A stretch of 64,000 nucleotides of DNA. Source: Moringa oleifera. Taxonomy: Eukaryota > Streptophyta > Magnoliopsida > Brassicales > Moringaceae. Numbering within the stretch: position 1 is the first letter of the stretch; every line of letters begins with the position of its first letter. The notes beneath the pieces were generated by a model that saw only the letters and a list, made by a program, of their open reading frames with translations, was not told the DNA's origin and searched no databases. Below are positions 39,701-51,900 of this stretch, piece by piece. Location of the stretch: NCBI GenBank assembly GCA_021397835.1, contig JAJFZO010000476.1, positions 682,001 through 746,000 of the forward strand, in the 5' to 3' direction. The position numbers were made by a program, and so were the translations under genes.

Positions 39701-42700
39701 GTATTGGGCCGTCGTATTCACCAAGGTAGGGTTGGGTTGGCTCGACAATCTTTCAATCAATTTGGCCGCACATTAAGTGAGCACCCATTAACACGTTCTT
39801 TGGAAAATGTTGAGAGTAACACATTTTAATGACCTCTTAAATTAAATCAAATCAAATTATTAGATGTAACATTCGATTTAATCGATATATCATGCTTTAA
39901 ATTAAAAAAATAAATTTAATATAAAGTTTTTTTTTTATATTTATGCTAAGAATAAATTATTTGTGTATACTCAAATATGGATTAAGGTACGTAAAAATAG
40001 GTCTAAACCAAATTAAGAATATATGTAGGCCATGAACTTGAGCTTGTTAATGGAAAGACAAATTATGTATAAGATTTCCATCTCGTATTTCACCAAAAAA
40101 ACTTATCTTCTTTAAGTGCTTTGCATCACTGCCGATTTTTAAAAGTAGCAATTTAAATTGATGAAACACTTAAAGAATTTTTAAGAAATTAAGAATTTCA
40201 TGAAAAATTATTTAATTTAATTTAATTTTGAGAAACTTAATATTTATTTAAAAAAATTAAAATATTTTTACATTCTTAAAATTCCATGAAAATACATTGT
40301 TAATGTTGTAGATGTTTTATGCAATTAAAATGCATATGGATGGCCAATTATTTTAGTTGAGATGCATTATTATGATGTTTTTTCGTGTTTAATTTTTTTA
40401 TTAGTAAATCAGTTAGCGTAATTTTTGAGATTTTGTATGAATTCAAATTATAGAACTTAATAAAAAATATGAATATAATGATTGATAATATATTTTAATA
40501 ATATTTGATTAATAAAATGTTAAAATAATATAAAATCATATCATGAATTATGTCAATAATGAGGCATGTCGAAAAAAGAAAATAACAATGATTCATTTTT
40601 TGGACCTTTACTTAAACGTCAATTCAAAATAAAATATTTAGGTTGAATAAAATGTGAATAACTAATTTCAAAATATGAACATATGAAAATCTTAAAACAT
40701 GCAAAGATCCAAAAACACCTAATTAATCTCTATTTAGTTAATGGTTATAATAAAAATGTAAGATATTATTTTAATTTTTGAAAAAAGAAAAAAAAAAAAA
40801 AGAAGGTTGGGAATGCAATAACAGAGTGGGTTGAAGGGAATACTGTTACAAGTTGGTATAATTATTATTAGAGACAGCTAAAGTGGGCTTAAAGGAAGAG
40901 ATGTGGCGCATCAATCACCAACTAAGACAGCTTCGTCCGATACGCTGACGATTTCGAGACACGTGCCGTTGCCTTGCTCTGCTTTACTCTAATTAATCTC
41001 TACTATTAATGCCACATGTTTTGGCTTAATGGTCGGTCCCCTTTTTCTCAAACCATTATTTTTTTTAATTTGTATTTTAGTATGACATGATACTTCAAAT
41101 AAAATCATACTATATAATATGATGTTATGTTGGTTAACCAATGTACATAAAGAGGGTCCATAGTCTAATAATGGCACGTGAAGTTGACGATCATTGACCT
41201 TCTGAGGAAAGAAAATCGAAGGACTATTATTATGTGATGTGGGTGAGGTCGTATCTTAACTGTCCTGGAAACCCGCTCACTTTGTTCAAGCTGCTACGCT
41301 ACCGCATGCCTCTTAACTGATTACTAACCATACATCACCAAAGTCTCATTTTCAGTTGGTTAGGTCTTGTTTGGTTGGATTTTATGTTCCTTTTTGTTAA
41401 CCTATTAGTATGCAGTAATTTAATATAATAAAAAAATTAATATTTTTTTATAAATATGATAACTTCTAGAAAAGTATTTTTTAATTTTTTTAAAAAAATA
41501 AAATAAAAATTCTGCTAATGAATGATGTTTGGCAGACCGACGGGGAAAGGGCAAAGAGGCAGCAGCTTGGAAAGAGCTGGAGACACAATCCCACAGCACA
41601 TCGTTACTATTTTACAGCGAGATGCATGCCAGTTGGCCCACTTGAGCATCGGGTGATTGATTGATGGACTTCCGTTCACTCTTGGATCGTGACCGTCCAC
41701 CTGGCATCGACGCCCCAAGTACGTTTGGATTAAGTTGGATAATGCGGAGCATGTGCTCAGGTTGAGAGTGGACAGAACTGGCAGACCATCCCACGTGCCG
41801 AGGACCCTCTGTCTTACTCGTTTTTTAACTTTGGTTAATCCTAAACGACATCGCCTTGCAGTTGCAACGACAATCCATGGAGTCTCACGCGCCTTACTAT
41901 TGGCCCTATTTCTCTTCTTTAGGGACAGTATCATGGAAATTCATGAATGTGTCACCAAATTCGGACTCTCTGCACGCCAATTGAAAGTGCAACTACCGCA
42001 TGTGAACTAACATTAGCACTTTTCCAATACTATACATCAAATTTAATATTATTTTTTAAAAATATTTTAATAATAATTTTTATTTAAATTCATTTATATT
42101 AAATTAATATTTAAATATTATTTTAGTAATTACTAAATTTTTATAATAATTAATGAAATTATTTAAAATAATAAAATAATTAATATAACTTAAATTTTAA
42201 TTTATAATAAATTAATATTATATAATAAATTATATTTTTTAGTAAATTTTTTAAAATTAATAGTTTATCAACTTAGTTTTATGATTATGTTTTTGTGTAA
42301 TTTTTATTTGATTATTTTTATGAAATGATAATATTTTTAAAAATCATATGTTGATTATTGATCTTATTTTTAAAATTTTGATGAGATATTTTTGAAGATG
42401 TAATTTCTTTAATAATATAATATATTTATTAAATTATTTATTAAAAACATATTTAATTTAAAATTTTATAAAAATAATTATATATTTTTTAAGAAACATA
42501 TACATTTGATACAATGATATACCAAATTATTGATTGATTTTTATTGTTTTGTTTGAGACAATTTTATCATAATTTTTAATATTAATTTAATATTTTATCG
42601 TTTTCATTGAGATGACTTAAATCTTTCTTCAATCCCACACATAATATTTAATATTAAATTATTTTTAAAAATAATTTTTAATATGTAATTAATTTGTTTA

Positions 42701-43975
42701 AAATAATAAATAAATAATTTAACTTAAAATTTTAATTAAATTATTTTAAACAAATATTTAGTACATTTAGTTTTATTATTTATAAAATATTTAATTAATA
42801 CTAATAATTCAAAAAAATTAAATTATATATTAAATATTGAATTATATTAAATTTTTTGATAAAATATTTGTAATAATATAATATATATTACGTTGTATTT
42901 TAAAAATATAATTTAAGTAAAATAAATAAAAATAATATATATTTTTAAAAAATATTTGATACTGTTATGGCAGGCACCAATAAGCCTTCTCATAAAAATA
43001 AAACATCAAAAATAATGTTTTTCATCTTCATTGGAAACAGTACAAACTACAATGAAATCCAAATACATCAGTAAATATAAGAAAAAATTCTCAATTATAT
43101 TTGATTTTATTAAATATATAATTTTAATTATATTAAAAATTATTTTTAATTAATATTATTAAAATTTTAAAAAATTTATAATAAATATTTAATAAATTTA
43201 AAATAATTCAAATTAACAAAATAAATTTGAAATAAAACATAAGAATTTTTTAAAATATTTTAATAATAAAAATATACTTAATTTTTAATAAAATTTTAAT
43301 TTAAAATTTAATGTAAAATCAAATTAAATAATAAAATAAAAAATTAGTCTAATCTACGGAAATAAACTTTGAAATATATAAACTCTCCTTAAAAATTTAA
43401 CATCGTTTGCATTTTCAAATCTGGAACCGGAGACTTCCGACGAAGAAAAATGTCTTTCCCATCTCATCGGGTCCCACTTCAATCCATCACAAGCGGGAAG
43501 GGGAAGGTGAAGTTGAAGCTGCTGGGTTATGATGAATGTTATGATGAATGCACCGACTTGAAGCTCTGTGTTCAAAGAGACAAGTAGTGTCCAAAAAAGA
43601 GAGAAATCCAAAACAAAAACACATTACTGGGCACTGCCTCTACCACTTTGTCAACTGTTTCCGAAGCAAAAGAAAAAAGTGACCGACGTTCTGTTTTCTT
43701 TGCGAATCTCCTGCAAAGTGCCGAGTCCTGTCCAAACTCCATCATTGTTACTGTTTACGACAGTATTGGACCAAAGCTGTGCCTCTCCTGTTTCTTTTTC
43801 AAACAAACAAAGACTCTCCCCCACCCCCACCGCCACAATCCTAGGCATATATAGCTGTACTGCTACTTCTATGATATTATATTCACTAATTATTGCATTT
43901 CCCTCTCGGCCCGGCCCTTCATTTACCTTTCCCGACGTTATTCAATTTATTAAACACTTAGCTTCTTTTCTTTTG
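36783..43975. other. Long gene-free spacer, 7.2 kb
   Basis: The RBOHD upstream region, followed by alternating AT-rich blocks (39,800-40,800 and 42,010-43,350) and more balanced patches (37,900-38,650, 40,900-41,340 and 41,520-42,010). Open frames in the balanced patches lack known domains and look random. No transposon proteins were recognised. A G-box-like CACGTG occurs near 40960. Confidence 0.6.
38922..38943. repeat. (TA)n microsatellite
   Basis: An uninterrupted TA run of about eleven units in the spacer. Confidence 0.9.
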
Positions 43976-43983
43976 TATATAAA
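43976..43983 (+). promoter_or_regulatory. TATA box of the XTH gene
   Basis: TATATAAA, placed so that transcription would start near 44010, followed by a pyrimidine-rich leader. A second TATATA at 43847-43853 is less well placed. Confidence 0.65.
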
Positions 43984-44053
43984 GCCCTTCCCTGCTTCAC
44001 CTTTTCCTCAACTCATTATCTTCTGTCTTTCCCTATCTCTCTCCTTCTCTGAG

Positions 44054-44174
44054 GTAAATGCTCAAGGAACCAGCCGTAACTGCAAGGCTATGCTATACGG
44101 GCTTACCGTTTTGTTGTTGCTCTAGTAAGCTCTTATTCGTTTTAATAGAACTTGGTTTGCTTCGTGTTCTGCAG
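44054..44174 (+). other. Probable leader intron of the XTH gene
   Basis: The donor GAG|GTAAAT at 44054 and the acceptor TTCTGCAG ending at 44174 flank 121 bases. The start codon follows four bases after the acceptor. Both sites are good matches to plant consensus. There is no transcript evidence. Confidence 0.5.
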
Positions 44175-44178
44175 AGAT

Positions 44179-45882
44179 ATGGCTTCTCAGATGTGGGCTC
44201 TCTTTCTGGGACTGCTGTTTATGGTCTCTGGAGCAATGGGAGCTACCCCGAAGCGCCCTGTACCAGTTCCATTCGGTAGAAACTATGTTCCCACATGGGC
44301 TTTTGATCACATTAAGTACTTCAATGGGGGATCCGAGATTCACCTCCAACTTGACAAGTACACTGGTACCAGAGGCAACCACACCCCTTTCCTGTCATTT
44401 TGCTTACTCTCTTTCTGACATTTGGGTTCTCATTTGAATTTGTAAAGGTACCGGTTTCCAATCCAAAGGATCATACTTGTTTGGTCATTTCACCATGCAA
44501 ATAAAGTTGGTTCCAGGGGACTCTGCTGGAACTGTTACTGCCTTCTACGTGAGTATTTGTTAAACGCAGCCTGATAAAGCAACGATTTTCATTCTTCATT
44601 TTGCTTGTTCTTCTGGTTTTTCACCTTTTAAGTTCTTTTGTTTTTATTTCTACCTTACCTTATTCTTCTTGCTTTTCTGTTAACAGCTATCTTCCCAAAA
44701 CTCAGAGCACGATGAAATCGATTTTGAGTTCTTGGGAAATAGGACAGGGCAGCCTTACATTCTTCAGACAAATGTCTTCACAGGTGGAAAAGGAGACAGA
44801 GAACAGAGGATCTACCTCTGGTTTGACCCTACTAAAGAATACCACTCCTACTCCATTCTCTGGAACTTGTATCAGATAGTGTGAGTATCCTCTCTTTCCC
44901 TCATATAAAATCCAGTTGCAGCCCATATTTGATTCACATGTTACTAGTAAATGAGTAAAGAGAGAAACAATTCTTAACAGTAGAGGAACCAAAAGGTTTT
45001 AAGTCGAAAGAGTGGGAATCTGAACTTATCATATTGGGAGCTGCTTATCTCTTTTTAGAGTTTTGCGTTGTTCTGCAATATGCTTTTCATCTCCTTGAAG
45101 GAATCCACGGTGGGTCTGTGGTATCACGTTTATTTCCTTGGAATCAGAAAGATAGCACAGCTCATCTGGAAAAGCTCTGTTATCAAAAGTAAAATTCCTA
45201 TCTTCGAACAAACCGACTGACCCAGCTCATGGATTCCTTCCGACTATATTCCATGAGATAGAATGATGAATGAAGAAGCAAAGAAATTTTGTTAGATTTG
45301 GTTGGAGTTGTTTGCATTATGACTTTTGCGACAAAAGGAGCGCTTTCCCTACAAAATTTTAAAAGTGGCGTTAACTTTTTCCTTTCTTCTTTTTGAGATT
45401 AGATTAGATTTGGTAAAGTTTGATGTGAAAGTACTGGAAATGGACAAGAGGGATGATACGGGTGTGTGTGGGGCAATTGCAGGTTCTTTGTGGACGACGT
45501 GCCAATTAGAGTTTTCAAGAACTGCAAAGACTTGGGAGTGAAGTTCCCATTTAACCAGCCAATGAAGTTATACTCGAGCCTGTGGAACGCGGATGACTGG
45601 GCCACGAGGGGTGGACTGGAGAAGACAGACTGGTCGAAGGCCCCTTTCATTGCGGCTTACAAGGGGTTCCAGATAGACGGGTGCGAGGCCTCGGTGCAGG
45701 CCAAGTTCTGCGACACACAGGGGAAGCGATGGTGGGACCAGAAAGAGTTCCAGGACCTGGATGGGTATCAATGGAGGAGGCTGCAATGGGTCCGCCAGAA
45801 GTGGACGATCTACAACTACTGCACTGACAGGGTCAGGTACCCCGCCCTTCCTCCTGAGTGCAAAAGAGACAGAGACATATAA
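44179..45882 (+). CDS. Xyloglucan endotransglucosylase/hydrolase (GH16, XTH4/XTH5-like)
   Basis: Four exons (44179-44365, 44448-44548, 44687-44880, 45483-45882) give 293 residues. Residues 1-24 are a signal peptide ending ...SGAMGA, so the protein is secreted to the wall, where it cuts and rejoins xyloglucan chains. The catalytic motif [11 protein letters not shown] is present with both glutamates, and the adjacent NRT is the conserved N-glycosylation site. [35 protein letters not shown] and the XTH C-terminal cysteine domain ending [19 protein letters not shown] follow. The C-terminal DRDI matches the XTH4/XTH5 subgroup by memory of the family. All expected parts are intact. Confidence 0.95.
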
Positions 45883-47020
45883 GTCCTCCTGTCATGGATT
45901 GGATTGGATCTCTCTTGATCCTAACGAGGATTAACATTTTAATTCGACATCGGCCTCCTCTGCATGTGCGCGCTTTCATTCATTGCTTTCCTTGAGGATG
46001 GCGCTCTGTTGTATTACTATTATTCTTTGTTTAATCAGCTGCTGTATTGTCTGGAGCCGCAGTGTTGGTTCTGTTGTGATTTGATTGTTGTATGATGGGC
46101 AAGCTATTAAAATAAAAGTGTCTGCTTCTTCCTTTTTATGTGTATTTGGATAATGTCTTCCTCTGGTTATCTTCTCATTAGCCGGAAGTTCCAGTTTCAC
46201 GTGTGGGCATGAGGCCTCATCAATGGCATTAACATGCGTGTTGTGTAGTCTTATTCAGTCTCTGCAGAGGCAGCCGCATTAGGAGGCCTAGAAGACTACC
46301 ACTACCATTAATTTTAGGAGTTGGCAACACCTGACCTGGCAGCAAAGGCTACCCACCTCTCCAATAATGCACAGTTTCAGGGCAAAGTAGCCATTGATGT
46401 GGCAAATGAGAATACAGATATTCCCCTTAAAGACTCTTACTCAAGTGCATTGAATCAAAACAATCCAATCAATAGGTCCACTTACTTGGATGAACTTCAA
46501 AAATACTCGTGGATTTGTCACAAAAATCAACTGTTTAACTTTCTTTTTACTGCATTTTGTTGCCTTGTTCTTAAGACTTGAAGGCCTTACATTGCCCATA
46601 ATATCAGCATTTTTGAATATGACAGGAAGGTGGCCCAAGAAATTGTTCCTCGTGAGGGTAAAAGTTTCATCAATACACAACAAGTTTTCAGTAACTGCAA
46701 GAAAGGAATACCACAATTTCATTTTTGGTGGACAAATGGTGGGATCTACTGCATTTCACTGCAGTAGCTTTTTCAGCTGCATTGTCTGTCTTTGAGGTAC
46801 ACTGAAATGGGAATCAATTTTATTCCTTGCACAATCAAATTAATTTCCTTTTCCCTGAAGCAACCAAAAAGAACTACAGAAACTTTAATGCATGCTTGAG
46901 ATCTTGATACATCTGGGAGTGGGTTATACATATATATTATATATATACACACACACACATACATGGTTGTGTTTATGTGTAGATATAGATATCAGTCATC
47001 TTTGGCACAAGGAGGGAGCA
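45883..47020. other. Spacer between XTH and DUF247 genes
   Basis: The XTH 3' flank, then about 700 bases without a supportable exon. A short TA/CA simple-sequence tract at about 46930-46963 precedes the DUF247 start and may contribute a TATA-like element. Confidence 0.6.
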
Positions 47021-48407
47021 ATGGCGGAAACGGACTGGATCGTAGAAATAAACAAAAAACTTGAGAACGCGGTGGATGCTTCAACAGAGATGAAGTGCTG
47101 GGAGAAACGCTCCATCTACAAACTATCTGCTTGCATCACTGACCTGAACAGGAGAGCCTACAGCCCTCGCATGGTGTCCTTTGGACCTTATCATCACGGT
47201 GAAGATCACTTGAAGCCGATGGAAGAGCACAAGGAACGAGCACTCCTGCGTTTTTTAAAGAGATCAAGGAAACCTTTACAAGATTTCATGGATTCTTTAG
47301 CTGAAGTAGTGCAAGATTTGAAGGACTCGTACCATCCGCTTGACCCAGAATGGCAAGAGAATACAAGCAGGTTTCTGCAGCTGATGATCCTGGACGGATG
47401 TTTCATGCTGGAAATCTTACGCACTGTCACTCATGCACTGGATGACTATGCTCCCAATGACCCTATCTTCAGCGATCATGGGAAGCTATACATCATGCCC
47501 TTTATCAAGCGTGATATGTTGATGCTTGAGAACCAGTTGCCTATGCTGGTTCTTGATCAGTTAGTTGCTGTGGAAAGCAATAAGGCCAAGGTCAATTTCA
47601 CTGCGCGCTGTGTACTCAGTTGCCTGTTAGTCTTAGACACTAAAGTTAATTTTAATTTGATATGTGCAGGACAGAGAGTTTCTCAACAGGCTCATACTCA
47701 AGTTCTGCTCTCCCGGCATTCCTGTATCATCGTCAATATTAATGGGCAAATGCTTACACGTCTTAGATGTGTATAGGAAGAGCCTACTTGTGGAGAAGCC
47801 GAGCAGAAAGGCAAATCGTCATAGAAGATCCGAGAATGTAGATCATGAAGGTGCTGCCAATATCATCTGGTCTGCAACAGAGCTTGATGAAGCTGGAATC
47901 AGATTCAAGAAAAGCAAAACAGCGAGCCTCAGGGACATTACATTCCGCGGGGGGGTCCTTAGGCTTCCAGTCCTGGTCGTGGATGATACCACAGAATCGA
48001 TGTTTCTGAATCTGATAGCATTTGAGAATTACCATGTTGGGGCAGGGCACGAGGTGACATCCTATATATTCTTCATGGACAATATCATCGACAATGAGAA
48101 GGATGTAGCCCTCCTGCATTCAAGGGGGATCATCCACAATGCCCTGGGAAGTGACAAAGCGGTTGCTAAACTCTTCAACTCACTCTCCAAGGAAATAACG
48201 CTAGACCCTGAAAGCAGCTTAGATGTGGTGCACAAGAAAGTCAACAGATACTGCACCAAGCCCTGGAACCAGTGGAGAGCTAATCTTATCCACACCTACT
48301 TCCGAAATCCATGGGCAATACTCTCTCTCATTGCCGCCATCTTCCTCTTCGCCCTCACTATCGCACAGACCGTATACACGATTTATCCTTACTACCATTC
48401 CAAATGA
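47021..48407 (+). CDS. DUF247 (UPF0481) protein
   Basis: Two exons, 47021-47590 and 47670-48407, give 435 residues with one 79-base intron. The family opening is present: SIYKLSACITDLNRRAYSPR then MVSFGPYHHGEDHLKPMEEH. It is followed by LQLMILDGCFMLEILR, DMLMLENQLPMLVLDQL, TFRGGVLRLPVLVVDD, and the block SYIFFMDNIIDNEKDVALLH. One C-terminal transmembrane helix (WAILSLIAAIFLFALTIAQT) ends the protein just before a short tail. This plant-only family has no settled biochemical activity; some members act in self-incompatibility in grasses. I chose ATG 47021 because the frame upstream is simple-sequence. The protein looks intact. Confidence 0.93.
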
Positions 48408-48910
48408 ATCCAATCATTTATGCCCCTTCTCTTCCCACCCACCTTATGCATGGATGGATGCCATCACTATGGATGGCTGACAAGGACGGCCTTTTAAGGA
48501 TTTTTGATTGTTATATGTTTCTTCATTTGTTTGGTTTGAATTCATTAATGATGCTATGTTTCTGTAACATTGCACAAATTTGACAAATTTGTTTCTGGTT
48601 CTTATATGGCTACCATCAGCACAAGCAATAAGCCAAATTTGCAAATAACATTTAAAGTTCTCTGCTAATTTCCCTTTGTCCCACTCATAAAAACGTATTG
48701 AGCGTGCTATCATATGTATCCTTGAAACATATTCTATGCTAAAAAGATCCTATACAGGGAACAGACCTCCTCTCCATATTGTCCTCTCCATAAAGAAGCT
48801 CCTAAACAATATGGAGACTCGTTAAGGTGTTTGCCTCCAATAACACCAACTTTAAAACTCTCTGCCGCCATCAACTGCAACTAACCATGCGGTGGGCTGT
48901 AACAAGCCTT
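48408..48910. other. Short convergent spacer between DUF247 and HGSNAT-like genes
   Basis: About 500 bases holding both 3' flanks. No gene is visible. Confidence 0.7.
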
Positions 48911-51900
48911 TCATCTTCCAATTCCAACTAAGCTAAGCTGCCAGAGATTAAAAGCCAAACAAAATTAATCACACAACCAGAGGAGAAGAATCAAATGGTA
49001 TTTAATTTCCAACAGAAAAGTGAACAACTTACAATATTATTCTGGGGCTGCCTCCAATAAAATCCCTGCAGAATAACCGGCAGGACATTGCATGCTGCAA
49101 AGATATAAATCACTAGGGCATGCATGCCCATCCACTCCAATACAAAAGTTACGCGTCTATATCCAAACACATCAACCTGTAAAAAAGATCCACGATTATC
49201 TTCTTGATGGTTATCCAATTGAATGCAGATGTTTGAAAATATATTTTCTAGAAGAAAGAAAGAGATTAGTGCAAGAGAACAAGACATCCAACCATCACAT
49301 AAATTCCAGTGAACAGAATGCCAGCGGCACCGGCAGTGACACACATGTAACTGAACGTGTAGAGAGCCTTGTTGAGATGCATTCCTACAAAAGGAAAATG
49401 AAATTATTAAACAGGCATAATTGCATAGGATTTTTAGTGGTACTCTGTTTACCGTCAAAACAAATAAGAAAAGTGTAAAGATAACACTTACCAAAAATGT
49501 CCAAACCAACACCCGAGATTAAGAGACAAGAAGATAGGATCAACCACTGAAGGATGCGTTCTCTGTGGTCCTGCAGGAAGCAAAGTAAACCAAAACAGTG
49601 ACATAAAAGCAGCAAAGAAGTCATAGGAGAAAAAGAAACGTAATCCATAGCATGTTCAATTTATCACCTGAAAGTGGACAATGATGTGCCCGTAGTGCAA
49701 GCCAATCAAGCAGGTAACAATGGCCATCACTGAACTGCAACCACAAAGTAAACTGATCACTTTGGGCGACATCCAGGCCAAATAACAGCAGATTAATGCT
49801 TAAATCAATCTTTTCAATCACATCTTCTCTTTTGGGATCATAAATTGCAATTAGTATAAGAAATACAGCCATCCAACTAAATAACCAGTATTTGCCTGTG
49901 CTGGTTTAAAAGCCTTGCACGAAGAATAAAACTATCTTCGTTCTTATCAGAAAAGCTATCCTTTTTGACGTACAGCATAATAATTGGCATAGAGTGAAAT
50001 TGTGAAGAACGCAGAAGAAATTTTAAACAAACCTCAAAAGTCCTTCTGGATCAAAAGGTGCCTGACACCATGAAGGGGCATCAGGCGGTAACGGGCCATA
50101 ATCTGGTGAGTTAATACTGCATTCCTGTGAGCAAGAGAAAAGAAAGAAATTTAGAGTAAACATTAATAATTGAGGGAACATGCTATGAAATGCCAATAAG
50201 AAGCTGAAACAAACTCTTAAAAGACGGATACCTCAATTCGTGCATATATTGGCTTTGTATATAAATGGTGAATACCCAGTACTTTACGATCAATCATTCC
50301 GACAGCATTACAAGCTGGTCCAGTGTCACTTCGTACTCCACATTTCACCTTTGGAATAAATTTAATGACAACAAGCCACTTAGTCACCAAATTTGCAACT
50401 AAAACCTACTGTGTAATTCTCAAACTTAATAAGAAACTAAAAAGTGCTGGGGGTGGCAGAGAGGGGGAGAAAGAATCACTTACTGAAAATATCTTTGGTT
50501 CCATCGAAGAGGATCCAGCTGGAATATGATATTCCCAATCAGGGACATACAAACCATATAATAAGGATAGATATATAGTTGTAAGAGCCAAAACTACAAG
50601 CCTGAAATAAAGAGAGAAGCAGCAACGTCAGACAAATCATGCCAAGCATGATAGAATAATGCAAATACAGCACAAACACTAGTACAATCACCATACTGAT
50701 AGCATAAACACACAGGAATATATTGTCCAGTGTGCCAAAAAAAGAGACCCAATTTATCATCCTACATACAAAAGATGACATGTTCAACACTCAAATGTTG
50801 GCTGAATAGTAAAATTTACAGTTTTTGACTTTCACATGAGTGTGTAAGCCCTTGTAAGGCTAATTCATGAAGACAAATGACAATGAGTATTCAGTCACCA
50901 TGTCATTTATCAAACTACTGAGGACGTGCACAGCAAACATGTAGCATACTGAATTAGTATTCATTTAAAGAACAATACCAATATATATATATCAACATCC
51001 CCAATTATTTCAATGTCTGACATGTCAAATTACAATGTGATCTGCAACAGAAGGACAAGTGTGAAAGAATATTTCAGTTGTGAAATAATTACCAGTAATT
51101 TAAAAAAACATACCAGTGATTTCGATATTTTCTCATCAATGATAGATCTGAGCTGACATGAGCACTTCCCTTTAACCAAATCTCACACAATGCAGCCACT
51201 AAATATGCTACTGCAATTCTCTGAGGATAAAACAAAAAAGAAAAAATAAAAATACAGCTCTTAGGCTACAAAATACTAAGCAATGACTCAAATTCAACAG
51301 TTAAAATCTGTCCACTGGTCATCCATATTGGTTACAGAACTAATTTAGCTCAAATATGCTGTACGGAACAAAGTTTTACAACTAGAACAATTTTTTTTCT
51401 TAAGCCAACATAGCATAATAAGCAACTAAGAAAAAAGTTAGTGAAGAAGCAATACCTGAAGTATGCCCATCCATCTCATTTGTTCAATATCTACCCCATA
51501 AGTTAACTTGTTGAGACCATGGAAAAAACCTCCTAAAAAGTAGACAGGAAGTAATGCCATTTATTTCAGAACCACATAAACGTATTGAGATGCTAAAGAT
51601 ACTTTCTTCAAAAGCATTTCTTCAGACATGGAAAAAGTTTAAGTATCCCTGCAGTAGAAAAACTAAAGTATTTCTGTAGTACTTTATGTTCCCAGCCTTC
51701 AGCTTCCTTTACAAACTTTGTGGAGAAAAGTTCTGGAAATATCAATAGTGCCTTGCCTATTTTCCATTATAAATGGCCTAAAACTCAAAAAGTATGAAGG
51801 CTACCTTGAAGAAAAAGGCCTAACATTAAGAGTTTCAAGGCCCGAAATATCGCTTTTCTTGTTGCAGCGTATCTGCAAGGTAATTTCTGTAAGAAAAACA

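Noticed and set aside
41515..42010. Overlapping frames of 139 and 91 residues in the spacer
   Set aside because: No motif, no homologue that I recognise, and opposite strands are equally open, so composition is the likely cause.
46321..46581. An 86-residue frame after the XTH gene
   Set aside because: No ATG start, no domain, and composition like the flanking spacer.
49621..49872. An unspliced frame across HGSNAT-like intron sequence
   Set aside because: It reads through a splice acceptor; only the part from 49734 to 49668 belongs to the protein, in another frame.
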